Part shown: piece after piece, positions 1 through 11,100 of the stretch
Layout: every line of letters begins with the position of its first letter
Position numbering within the stretch: the stretch's first letter is position 1
Assembly: GCF_000315625.1 (NCBI RefSeq)
Contig: NW_005434437.1
Span: forward strand, 8,993-54,749
Origin: Guillardia theta CCMP2712
Lineage: Eukaryota > Cryptophyceae > Pyrenomonadales > Geminigeraceae
Length of the DNA: 45,757 nt
Direction: 5' to 3'
The notes under the pieces: generated by a model
Database searches by the model: none
What the model was told of the DNA's origin: nothing
Seen by the model: the letters and a program-made list of their open reading frames with translations, nothing else
Made by a program: the position numbers and the translations under genes

Positions 1-449
1 TACGGTACTATAGGCGGCCTCTTCATCTTCACGGGTGCATTATTGGAATAATCAAATCTATGGTGAGAAATGAAATTTTCAGATAGGATTCCGAGAAAAT
101 CTACTTTGATTTCATGAGGATATAAAAGAGTTTGTAGACGTACCCCCCCCCCCCCCCCTTAACTTTGCAGTAAGGTCGTTGCAAACTGACGCGCTATGGC
201 ATGATAGTCGTTGCAAACAGCGGCGCCTTTGGACAGCTGGTGGTGGTATCGGAAGATGCAGAAGCAGCAGCAGGCGAAGAAAGTTCTTCATGCACGCTGT
301 CTCTGAATCTTCTCTGACAATTGGCACACGTTTGAGTATGGAATGGCGCAATTGATTCAGTGCATCCTTGCTCGCGTTTGAGTCCAGTCAATCAAAGTCT
401 GTCCCCCAGCCGTAAGGATCCTACGACGTGTTGCTCCTCGCCAGCTTAC
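1..449. other. upstream region of the EF-hand/C2 gene
   Basis: No gene is supported here. There is a run of 16 C residues at 143-158 and a TATAAAAG string at 121-128. The TATA-like string lies about 320 bp before the first ATG of the next gene, so it is only a weak promoter candidate. Reading frames in the stretch have no recognisable protein similarity. Confidence 0.4.
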
Positions 450-3400
450 ATGTCGGTCACCGAAACCATGCGAGACCTCGCACGACAGGTTTTCACCTCT
501 CTGGACAAGAATGGCGACGGCACGCTCACGGAAGATGAGCTTAAGCGGTAAGGAATGAGTGAGCAGCAGGAGCTTTGCGCTGTGAGATGGCCTGACGCTG
601 CCTGACCACGCAGATGGCTGAGCTTCCAGTGCGACATGGGGGAGGAGGAGCAGGACGAGCTATGGCTGTCACGATGGGGGGAGAAAGAGGAGATTGAGTT
701 CGAGGACTTCTTAGAAGCGGCGCAGGAGTACGACTGGCCACTGAAGGCAGGAAGGCAGGGCCCTGCGTTGGTACCTACGACATCAGCACCAGCACCAGCA
801 CCAATGGCAGAATCAGGAGGAGAGAGGGAGAAAGTTGACGAAGCGTTCAAGGAACTAGCTCGGAATACCTTCAACGCTCTGGACAAGAATGGCGACGGCA
901 CGCTCACGGAAGATGAGCTTAAGCGGTAAGGAATGAGTGAGCAGCAGGAGCTTTGCGCTGTGAGATGGCCTGACGCTGCCTGACCACGCAGATGGCTGAG
1001 CTTCCAGTGCGACATGGGGGAGGAGGAGCAGGACGAGCTATGGCTGTCACGATGGGGGGAGAAAGAGGAGATTGAGTTCGAGGACTTCTTAGAAGCAGCG
1101 CAGGAGTACGACTGGCCACTGAAGGCAGGAAGGCAGGGCCCTGCGTTGGTACCTACGACATCAGCACCAGCACCAGCACCAATGGCAGAATCAGGAGGAG
1201 AGAGGGAGAAAGTTGACGAAGCGTTCAAGGAACTAGCTCGGAATACCTTCAACGCTCTGGACAAGAATGGCGACGGCACGCTCACGGAAGATGAGCTTAA
1301 GCGGTAAGGAATGAGTGAGCAGCAGGAGCTTTGCGCTGTGAGATGGCCTGACGCTGCCTGACCACGCAGATGGCTGAGCTTCCAGTGCGACATGGGGGAG
1401 GAGGAGCAGGACGAGCTATGGCTGTCACGATGGGGGGAGAAAGAGGAGATTGAGTTCGAGGACTTCTTAGAAGCGGCGCAGGAGTACGACTGGCCACTGA
1501 AGGCAGGAAGGCAGGGCCCTGCGTTGGTTCCAAAAGAAGAACCAATCCCTGTACTGCGGCTGCTTGTTCAAGGAGCAGACTTTCTTCCCTGCGAATCACA
1601 GGTTGCATTTTTGGTCTACATCTGAGTGTGTTGGTTAATCAAGTTCTCATGAAAGGAAATTTACTTTTTTCGATCGTCTCAAAGTTCGCAGCAGCTCGGG
1701 CATGATCCATACATCCGAATCTCCTACAATGAGCAAAACTTGCGTACAAAAACCTCGGTGAGGTCGTCATGCGCCATTCTCTTTTGAATGATTTGTAAGA
1801 TTATGAATTCGTCTCCTACCTGGAATGAAGTTTTCATCTTGGAGCATGTCAAAGGTCAAATTACCTCAAAACTGAACGTTTCCAGACTTGTTCAATGAAT
1901 CTCTCAGGGACATCAATCAAATTCCAGCTTTTTCATGAAAGCAAGTCACTTGAAGAAAAGTTGGTGGGTGAAGCGATCTTGCAAGAAAATGTATTGGACA
2001 GGATCATGCATCGAGGTAATTTGTTTTTGATTGCAACGACTTATATCTTCCATGAGTAATTTCCGAAGGAGTTCACACAATGGAAGAGCACAGTTTGAAT
2101 TTCAAAGATTTGTCTGGAACTATTTTGACAGGTTGATAGATTTCTTTCGGATAAAATCGGTTGATTTGTTTTTGAAGGGAAAGGGGGATTAGAGAGTATT
2201 CTGTATTGTCAACTTTACGTGACAGATCAAGGTAGCATGACAGCTGCTTTAGGAAGGTGATCATCCGGTTTCCAGTCTCATCCGACGACCCATCGGCAAG
2301 GCCAGCGAAAACGGAGAAAGATGTGAAATCAACGAGAGATTCTATCCGCAAGCCACACGTGTTCTCACTCCAGGATTTGGAAGAGAATCGAGTCTGGTGC
2401 TTCACGGAGCTTTCCTTTCTTGCTCGTTGAACGTGTGAGGACAGGAGTTGGCATTCTCGAGCTTCCAGGGCTCGAGGTCCATCAGAGCAGCCAGACACGT
2501 GAGGTGATATGTTGGGTCAGCCAGGGCTAAAGCTTGTGTTGAAGCTCCAAGAACACTCCACGCGACAGCAACTTGACTGTTGGAGGTCCAGACCGACTTT
2601 TTGCATTCGAGACGTAAGGATTTGAAAGAGATCTGCTATCAATGATTCAAACTTTTAAGACTTGAGAAGAGTGATTCTGAAAGAATTCTTGCTACTTTCG
2701 GATTGTTCGGAGATCGGGTGGTGTCGTTCTTTACCAAACTCGTGCAGCTGATGGTGGTGCTAGTTGAAAACTCTCAAGGCATGGTTCAGTAATGTCTCGC
2801 TGAAATTTGACAGCAGCAAAGTCTTGTACGCATCTGTTGCCTATCATGTCTTACTGTCATGATTTCAGGTTCCACGTAAACGTCTTGAATCAGAAATGGC
2901 CACACTGGGGCTGGAATCTCATATTCTGGTAAGGAACTTGTTCCAACAACAACCAGGGATCTTTTCTTATCAATCATGGCTTCAGTCCACATGGTTAGGA
3001 GATGTGAAGGATGACGAAGAGATCGATAGCCGGCTCTTCCTGTCTCTTCTCGCGAGAGAGCCGTCTTTTGCTGCGGGTAACTGAGAGCAAGAAAAGGCGA
3101 TCAATCACAAGAATTTTTAGGTCTCGCTGACAAGCTGGAGAAACCACGGGTCAAACAGGCGTTGTGTGTCTGTTATTGCATTGACTGAAAATAGATGGAT
3201 GAGGAGATGTCGAAAGAGTTAGAGCACTATAAGTGAAACTTCCTGCTTCTCATATCATCGTTGGTGAGAAATTGTGCAGGACAGGATTTGAAGTTCTGCA
3301 AGGATTGAACCTCGCTTCGATGACCAAGGAGAAACTCGATTGGATGGAGGTGGTTTCCGCCGCCTCCTCCATCCGCTGAGGCTGTTGGCAGCTGCGGCAA

Positions 3401-4288
3401 GAACTCTCTGACATCATCGAGACAAACAGCCACATACAGTCCAAGGTAGACATCTCAGAGCCATCAGACCAGGGGGAATGTGAGGTGGCGACTGCAGGTG
3501 AAGGAGAAGGAGGAAGAAGAGGTTCGAATCAAGTACGTCATTCGCCCGCACGTAAGCTTCTCTTTGTGCCATCGGCAACTCTCATACCTTTCAAGGCAAA
3601 GCTCTACGAGACCAAAGTCTCTCCTCCGGCCAGCACCAGGTACCGGCCATGCCCGGTGATCGGATTAATGTTTGCGTGAACCCTCATACAGACCTCCCTC
3701 GTTTGTCAATGGCAAGAGGGTCAAGATCTTTGAGGGCTGGGAACGGAGGGGACAGACAGCTTACAAGCAAACTGCATCTAGCACAGACGAGGACGAGGAC
3801 GAGGACGATGAAAAAACTCATAAGCTTGATATCAAAAGCCGGTTGGTTGGTTTGTATTGCAACATGCACGAAGATAACACGTGATTGCAGCGTGTGGGTC
3901 GCTTGCAAAGACACTGTGGGAGCCGACGGCGACAACGGTAGCATGTGAAGGCGAATATATGACATGACAAAGTTGCAGCGGAGGCGCAGCAAGCTTTTCA
4001 AAGCATTCATCAATTTACCCAAGCAGGCGCAGGGTCTGCTTCTGCCTCTCTTCTCCTCTTCCCACTTTGTGTTGTAGGATGCTCCAAGCAGCTCTGCGAC
4101 CCGGCGACTGGTACCTGAGTACTTCACTTGGCCCAGGTTGTCATGCCACCACCCACTCCTTTCGCTTGTTTGTGCACGCATCCCAACCTCCCTCGCATTT
4201 GGATGTGAATCACATCAAACTTAAGCTGACCAGCATCGTGCAGGTCTTCGCTTTCGATTGGACGGCGACACGTGAGAGGAGGGTTTGA
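450..4288 (+). CDS. multi-EF-hand and C2 domain protein, spliced
   Basis: Probable calcium-regulated protein. The ATG at 450 opens exon 1 (450-547), followed by near-identical exons 614-925 and 992-1303 and the related exon 1370-1601. Each of the first three exons ends in a canonical EF-hand loop (DKNGDGTLTEDE, with Ca ligands at loop positions 1, 3, 5 and 12). Each following exon opens with a degenerate partner hand (WGEKEEIEFEDF). A complete C2 domain follows on exons 1370-1601 (strand LRLLVQGADF), 1695-1757 (DPYIRISYNEQNLRTKT), 1800-1854 (SSPTWNEVFIL), 1908-2015 and 2069-2131. Later exons, about 2276 to 4288, join in phase and encode an unknown helical or charged C-terminal half. This half includes FGLFGDRVVSFFTKL, a coiled-coil-like stretch near 3300-3550, an acidic Asp/Glu run near 3790, and a last exon with LRPGDWYLSTS that faintly recalls calpain beta-sandwich domains. 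The EF and C2 parts are firm. The far C-terminal exon joins are less certain. Confidence 0.75.
499..1528 (+). repeat. 378-bp tandem repeat, 2.7 copies, exon plus intron
   Basis: The same sequence recurs with a period of exactly 378 bp. Each full unit is a 312-bp exon (104 codons) plus a 66-bp intron; the introns are 548-613, 926-991 and 1304-1369. The copies are almost identical even in the introns. The only difference I noticed is one base (gaagcggcg against gaagcagcg). Near-identity of intron sequence points to recent unequal crossing-over. Because 312 is divisible by 3 and every intron is in the same phase, each added unit keeps the frame. Confidence 0.95.
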
Positions 4289-4355
4289 TTCGATTTAACC
4301 TGGTAAAGTTTCAAAGAACTTTGATTCTGCGCCATGTGGTGCCTCTAACATTCCA

Positions 4356-6424
4356 TCAATGGAAGATGTCTTTGAACACGCAGCCCTGCCACCAACATAT
4401 TTAGCGACAGCAAGAGAGGAGACCAACATGTTTAGCGACAGCAAGAGAGGAGGTCTGGGATACCTTGTCGTGTTCACGCATCAAGCTCTTGAGCTTCTTT
4501 GACAAGGCCTGTTCCCACTCAGAGCTTTCCTTTCACCTCTTCCTCTCCACACCTGCACTGCCTTGTCTTCGTTCCCCATGCTCTTCAGGGCCTCAAGATC
4601 CTGTACGTTTGTTCAGCGGCTAAACTAAGAGAAACGTCAAAGCCCTCTTTTACCTGCTCTGCTTCAACAAAGCGCTCGACCTCGATGTAAGCGCTTGCCT
4701 GCAACGTGATCAGATGAATGAGCTGAGTGACGCCAAGTCCAAGACTAAGAAGAGATACAAGGAGAGTGAAAGACGTACCCGACGGAAGAGCGCCTTAGGA
4801 TGTGAGCTCTTGACCTTGAGTACGGCATTGCACTTGGCGATCGCTTCCTTCCAATTGTTGCGCTTTATCTCGCAGGCAGCCATGTTAAGCAGGCAAGAAA
4901 TCTTGATTGCCTCTCCCTCTTGACGGGTCTCAGGGCTCTCCGAGCTGTCCGGCACTTCCAAGATCTGAGAAAGATGAGGTTGGAACATTCAACAACCAAA
5001 GGCACCTGATATGCAGCTGAATATCTCTGGTACGACCGCTGGAACTTCCCGATATTAAAAAAAGAATTTCCTGCATCCTTGATTTTGTTTGCAAACATAA
5101 CTTTCTCTTCAGCTGTCATACTTTTCGTTTCTGCCTCCTTCCAATCCAGCAGGTGAACACGGTACTCGATCGCCTTGTTGGGGGGCACATCACCACCTCG
5201 ACCTTCCTCTCCATATGCGTATGCTGGAGTGACATGCACCAGTGCACTTTGTCCCTTCACCATGTGCTGCAGTGCGCGCTCGAGGCCATCAGTGATGTCG
5301 AGGTCGAACTTTCCGATCTCAATCTCACGGCTGGTGAAAGACTCGAACTCCCTTGCTGCTCGTGGCCCATCACCTTCTACTGCTGTTGAGTACGTTGCCG
5401 AGCAGACGCAACCTTCGGTCGGTTTGCGAACCTCGAGGCCAGGTTTTGACAGGTACTCAACGAGGACGCCCTCGTCGTTAGTCAGATCCACAATAGGACG
5501 CACATCCACTATCTCAACCTCGTACTCCACTTTGGCCTCCCCTTTCACTTTGCGCTTGGAGTCCCCGTGTGGGCCGAAGGCATACTCATGGCTCAAAGTC
5601 ACCCAGAACGTGCAGCCCTTCCACATCTCCCTCACTGCCACCTGCAGCCCTCTGGGTCTGATCCGCTTCACCTGCACACGCACAGGGCCCTCTCCTTCCC
5701 CGAACCCTTCGGATTCAAAGAAGCTGTCAGACTTCGCTTCGCGTCCTCTGTATCGCAGGTAGACCATGTCCAAATCTGTAGGCTTGTCTGTGGGCAGACT
5801 AGTTTGGATGGGCTTAATCATGATTCCTCCTTCCTTGAACACATCGTTAATCACTATCCAGCTTAATAGCTCCACTTCAAACTCAACGCCAGGCTCCTCC
5901 TCCACACTTGTCCCCAACAATTCTGCCTGACCCCGCAGGTAATGGCCCTTCACTGAAACTTTTGCTACTTCTCCCTTGCGCATGTCTCTGATCGCAATCT
6001 CCATTCCTCGACATAGTTGTTCTTCTCCGAGCATGTACCGACGGCACTGCTCCTCGAACAAAATTTCACCAGAAACCTTTCCCTGTATTCTGACTGCAAC
6101 TTCACATGGCGGAAACGGTTTTTCCCACCCAGTTCCGGGAGTAATAATCTGCGAGAGGGATATCCTTCACACACTGAAAAAGCATAGCTTCAGTTGTACC
6201 GTTTTGACGACCGCACCATCAGGTGTCATACTCTTCGGATCACCTTGCCCGACTGCGGAGTCAAGTCAGAAAGACCATGACACGGCACTAGGTGCGTGAA
6301 GAAGCGGAAGACATGATGGTGAGGAGCAGGAATCACCCCAAAGCTTCTCGGTCGGGTCTAGAAGATCTTCCTCCCTCAAAACTTCTCCCTCCATCGGCAG
6401 ATTCGACGGCCGATCCGTCGCCAT
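4356..6424 (-). CDS. FKBP-type immunophilin, three FKBP domains plus TPR
   Basis: Peptidyl-prolyl isomerase/co-chaperone of the large plant-ROF/FKBP52 type, normally cytosolic and Hsp90-linked through its TPRs. Eight exons join in phase to 545 residues: 6424-6337, 6252-6200, 6148-5006, 4964-4779, 4698-4654, 4600-4553, 4508-4464 and 4385-4356. The N-terminus (SMTPDGAVVKT then IITPGTGWEKP) is typical of FKBP domain 1. Three FKBP-like domains lie at about residues 45-145, 150-265 and 270-375; the last has VTPAYAYGEEG. TPR helices follow (SCLLNMAACEIKRNNWKEAI, ALFRRASAYIEVERFVEAE, DLEALKSMGNEDKAV), with a short FKDIF tail. Several aromatic pocket residues of active FKBPs look replaced, so catalysis may be weak; that is inference. 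The 3' end is only about 65 bp from the converging EF-hand/C2 gene. Start chosen because MATDRPSNLP is the first ATG giving a continuous spliced frame. Confidence 0.88.
4391..4453. repeat. 31-bp tandem duplication in the last FKBP intron
   Basis: Two copies with a 31-bp period, each containing tttagcgacagcaagagagg. They lie in the 78-nt terminal intron (4386-4463) of the FKBP-TPR gene and lengthen it relative to that gene's other introns, several of which are only 41-53 nt. Confidence 0.85.
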
Positions 6425-8117
6425 TCTCGCTTGAGCGGTTAACAAGAATGGAGAACGAAGAGCATACGGACGTTAGAATCTATCTACACCTGCACATGTT
6501 GATCAGGATGACGGAAGACGTATTTTCATTCATGCGATGAGGATAGGGAATAGACGACATTCGACCACCAACGCAGTGGAGATTTGAGCATGGTCAAGAG
6601 AAACAAGAGAAAAGGAGAAGGATGGAAACATCGAAACCAAGACGTAGAACAAGCATCACAGGCATGAAAGGGCAAGTATCACACACATGAAGGAAGAATT
6701 GTCATGAGTTCAACAGCAAAGGAAATGGTTCGTCTAGTTATGAAGAAAAGGAGAAAACGGGGGGATACTCCTTGACATCCTTAGTGTTTGAGGCGATTTC
6801 AACATCCAAACATCATTTTTCTTTTTCAATTTCAGTCTTTGCCTGAGCATATTCGAAACTTTGTCCTCCAATGATACAAGGCAAACAACATACGACCCCC
6901 TACGACTGTCCAGATTCACCTCCCCAACCCTCATCTCCTCCTCTTGATCTCCGGGAAGTACTTCATGGATCTTCATCTCTACCTGAAATCCTTCCCTCCC
7001 CCTCTCTTCCACATCTTCTTTCCCCCCTCCCCCCCTCCCCTCCCTCCTCCCCCCAACCCGCTCCCGCCTCCCGCAGCATGATTCCTCCCGTCTTCTCGGT
7101 ACTAAAATATTTCATTGAAAATCGATTAAAACACAGTAATGAAACATTTCAAATTAAACCGAATAATTTCGAAATATTTGCATTCCAGCATTTGTAAGGC
7201 AGTCAATTCAACGCTACATAAAACTATTTTAAGATCAACCGTACCCCTACACCCCTCCTCCTGACCCTACCCCATGAACAAAATACCCACCCGGTACATG
7301 TTATACCCCTACCCCATGTTTACTATCTATTTGCTTTGCCATATGACCCCCCAGACATCAAGTTTGTACCCCCCACCCACGAAAGTTTTCATCAGCCCCT
7401 GTTTTGCAATTCCACACCCTACCCTCTGTTTACTACTGCCTTCCCTCTATACACCCCATTCACCCAATCATTTAGTACCCCACCCCCTCCAAAAACTAGC
7501 CACCCCCTTGTTTTACCTATTTCAACCCCTCCTTTTAGCTTGTGGTTTCAATCTTGAGTACCCCTACCACCGAACCTCCACACTCGTCTACGTCTGGCCT
7601 TCTACCGACTCTTTCAGCCCCACCCCACTTTTCAGACCCCTCATATCACTGACATCACCCCACATTTTGATAGCATTTTTCTTGATTAGATATGGGTTAT
7701 CTGATGACCCCACCCCCTCATTAAAGACACCAGGGCAAGACTGAAACGAAGTGCTTTCGAGAATCAGATGTCATGGTTGGGGTCATAGTGGGGATGTGGA
7801 TCCCAGAGGTGGGTGGGTCATAGTGGGGATGTGGTCTAGTAGTTCAAAAATTATGCACGCCGACTGATAGACGCGGATCTTGCTCGTCCTCGTCGCTTCT
7901 CCTCCTCCCCTTCCTTCTTCTTTCTCAACTCTTCCTCCTTGATCCTCTTCTCTTAGCTATCACTTTTTTTTCTGTGCCCCCTCTTCTCTCCTTGGTCGAC
8001 ATTCTTTTCACCATCCTCTCTGCTATTTCCTCGCCACTGGACGTTGCTATCTTCTTTTCCCGTTCGCGCTCTTTCTTCAACATTTGTTGTTGCTACCTTT
8101 CAAAGATATAAGAGCAA
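6425..8117. other. divergent intergenic region with long C-rich tract
   Basis: Lies between the 5' ends of the FKBP gene (-) and separase (+). 6425-6830 is unremarkable. About 6960-7075 is CT-rich. 7095-7195 is AT-rich. About 7225-7735 is dominated by CCCC and TACCCC runs on the plus strand. About 7775-7835 contains a short G-rich direct repeat (gggtcatagtggggatgtgg). A 92-codon minus-strand frame at 6734-7012 has no recognised domain and no convincing splice partners. Nothing else is supported; the region probably includes both promoters. Confidence 0.6.
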
Positions 8118-11100
8118 ATGACTCGCATATCCACGGTGGGAGAGTCACGGGTGAAAGGTGAAGCGGGTAGCAGCAATGCAAAACAATTGATAGATGCGAT
8201 CAGCATAAATCTCAAGAAGGTGAAGAGCCAGGTTGAATGATGCGAGAATAACTTTGTTCTCAGGTTTCTGTGTCTGAATGCAGTCAAGCAGAGGCTGAAC
8301 AGCTTCTAAAAGGGGCAGATGAAGCCTTGAACCAACTTCGATGTATGGAGAGTGGGCTTTCGTGGAAGCAGGGGGAAATAGAGAAACTCTATCACAATGT
8401 GATTCAAAAGTGTCTCGATAGACACGTGTACAAGCAGGCAGAAAGGCTTTCGAAGGATCTTCTCCTTCGGATCGAGACATGGAAATCCAAGAAGTTGAAA
8501 GTGGAAAAGGAAAACAGGCCTTCACAGTCAGGTCTGTCGTACCAAATTGCCAAGTTGTAACTCACGAGTGAAGGTGCAGGGTCTGATGTACGAGAAGTCA
8601 TCCGACGTCTGCAGAGAAGTGCTGCAGGAGAGAAGAAACCCCTCAAGGATGATCTTGCGATCCTTGTTGGCAGCTTTCTCAACTTCGGGGCGGTGAGGCT
8701 CAACCACGGTTCAGCTGGCGAGAAGCGGGAAGACGCTCTTCAGGATGTCGTTCTCAGTTGCGGTGATGGCTGCATGTTGGTCTTGCAGAGACTGTTTGAA
8801 GTTGATGCGGCATACGCCACGAAGCTTGCTGTCTCCTTTCACCGTATCTTGAACAAGGCGGCGTCGTTGGCTGACGAGCCTCAAGCGGGGGGAGGGGCGT
8901 CGGACTCTAACAAGGCCCGATCATCGTGCCACTTACTGTCGCTGGAGCTGCGGAGGTTGGCGCTGTGCTACCTGATCTTGTCACAGAAAGTTTCGCTGCT
9001 CGAGGTAGTGAAGCAGGTCGTTAAGATCTCAAAGTTCTACGAGCAAAAGGTGCCCTCTCGGCTCTTGGCTTCGCATGCACAACTCCTGCACTGCTCCTCC
9101 TGTTCCTTGGCCCACGACCTCGGGGAGCACGATTCCTCCTTCCTTGCCGTTATGGACTGGTTTCTTGCCTTCCAAGCAGCTGTCGCCCGGGCATGCGATA
9201 TCGATTCTCCTCGCGCAGCTCTCGAGAGCCTGGAGGGTTGTGACGTCCTGCCGGCTCTGGAGCAGCTCGTTGGGAGGTTGCAAGACAAGCGCGAGGAGCG
9301 GGAGAGAGTGTGGGATACGCTTGTCCGCCTCTTTGCCTTGATGAAGCAGATGCTCGTCTACGCGTCCACCTCGCAGGGCTTCGGAGACCTCAGATCACTC
9401 ATCGCTTCTCTGCAGAAAGAGCTGGACAAGGTCAACTGGGCGGAAGTTTGTCACGAGTATGGGTCGATACTGGACAAGTATGTGAGGGGGATGGACAGCT
9501 TTCGCTCCTTGTGCTGTGCGCTCGTGATCAGTAAGAGGAAGGCTATGCGGGAGGGCGACGAAGCGTCGACGCTCGAGGCTTCCCTGCAGTCTCTCTTTCT
9601 GTCCTTCGCTGATGCAGCAGCGACTGGCCTAGGCCAGCAAGGCTCAGGTGCCTGATCCTTGCCCTCTCTCTCGAACCTCTGACCTCATCTGCTCGCTTCA
9701 GATGCATCGCTGCTCCCACGGCTTGTCGATGCTCTCATCTTCGTCCTGCAAGTCGATTCCTCGAGGTTCTCCCAGGCGCTCTCGGAGCGTGTCAAGTCCA
9801 TCCTCCTCAAGCTTCCCGCAGCTCAGGTGCCTCTTAGCTGCTTCTTCCTTGTCTGACCTCGCGGTGCAGTCGCTTGCTCTGTCTTCTAGCGTCGTTCTCT
9901 ACAACGCTGCCGTCGCCTCATACAATCAGGGATGCTTCACCGCTGCCCTCTCACCTCTTCAGCACTGCTGCTGCTCGCTAGTCTCCTGTCCCAGTCGTCT
10001 ATCCTCCTCCGAGGCTCTTCTGACGGCCAAGAGGCAGCGCATGCTCGCCTTCTGCCTGCAGCGGACGGGAGACGCCTCCTCGGCCATGGCCAGCTTCGCC
10101 AGAGCCATGGTGCTGTTCAGCCTGGGGGGTGACCGAGCAGGCGCGAAGGCATGCGTGGAAGAGCAGCTGCTTCTGCGACTCTCGTGCGGCAGTGAGCAGG
10201 TGGGGGGATGCAGCATGCTCAACGTGTCGGGGTGGAGATGCTTGCTGGATCCCAACATGCAGCAGGAGCTGCTCGAGCTCGAGCTCACAGTTGCTGCTTC
10301 CTCCCGCCATCCTCCGTCCTCGCACATGCTGATGTTGTGCGAGGAGCTGCTCGACCTGCAGACCCTGCAAGGAGGAGACAAGGCGGGGGGCCGTGGAGTC
10401 ATCCTTCTGGAGAAGGTCAAGATCCTGCATGCTTCCTGGCCGGCTGGGGAGACGGACGAGAGAGAACTCGCGAAGAAGGAGGAGGAGCTCCTGGAGGAGG
10501 GATTATCCCAGCTGGACAGCCACCTGCGCCTCCTGCTCTCCTCAGCTCCGCACTCAGCTGAGGTTCGGTCCATCGTTTGCCACGTGGCAGGGAGCCTCTG
10601 CTGGAGGGCAGCAGTGAGGGAGGAGGACTCGCTGAGCTTCGCGGGGGCGGCTGTGAGGTTGTGGGAGGCGCTGCTTGAGAGCCTGTCGCAGCTGGAGGGA
10701 GAGGGGGAGGGGGAGGGGGAGGGGGAGGGGGAGGGGGAATTTCTTCCTGCTGTCAGCGGCTCCTCCTTGCGTGTTTCCTTCTCCAGTGTCTGCGAGTCCA
10801 TCGCGCTGCTGGGAGACGTTCTGACCTTCCGCGGCTACGAGGCGCTTGGGCGTCAAGTCTACTCGCTGCTGGCGAGGTTCGTAGCGGTGAGGAGGAGACT
10901 AGGCTGCCGTCAGGAGGAGAAGGAAGGAGAGCTGCTGGTCAAGCTTGCCGCTGAGAGCTGCCTGAGGGGCGACAAGCTCTTGGCACGCTCTCTCCTTCAA
11001 GACTCCAGCTCGAGCAGCTTGCGACCAGCAGCGAGGAGGCTTTTGGAGCTTGTACAAGTAGAAGCTACTGCTGCTGAGGAGGAGGAGGAGGGAGGGCAGG

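Noticed and set aside
446-1393. Minus-strand 315-codon frame with three repeated Ser-rich blocks
   Set aside because: It is the antisense shadow of the 378-bp EF-hand repeat, whose plus strand has perfect EF-hand loops and matching splice sites.
2073-2498. Minus-strand 141-codon frame
   Set aside because: Lies antisense to exons of the EF-hand/C2 gene that join in phase, and has no recognisable domain.
6734-7012. Minus-strand 92-codon frame upstream of the FKBP gene
   Set aside because: No splice partners, and simple-sequence ends. Composition alone is not enough to call a gene.
9959-10801. Minus-strand Ser-rich frame inside separase
   Set aside because: Shadow of the separase exon. The plus-strand frame connects in phase to the protease domain.
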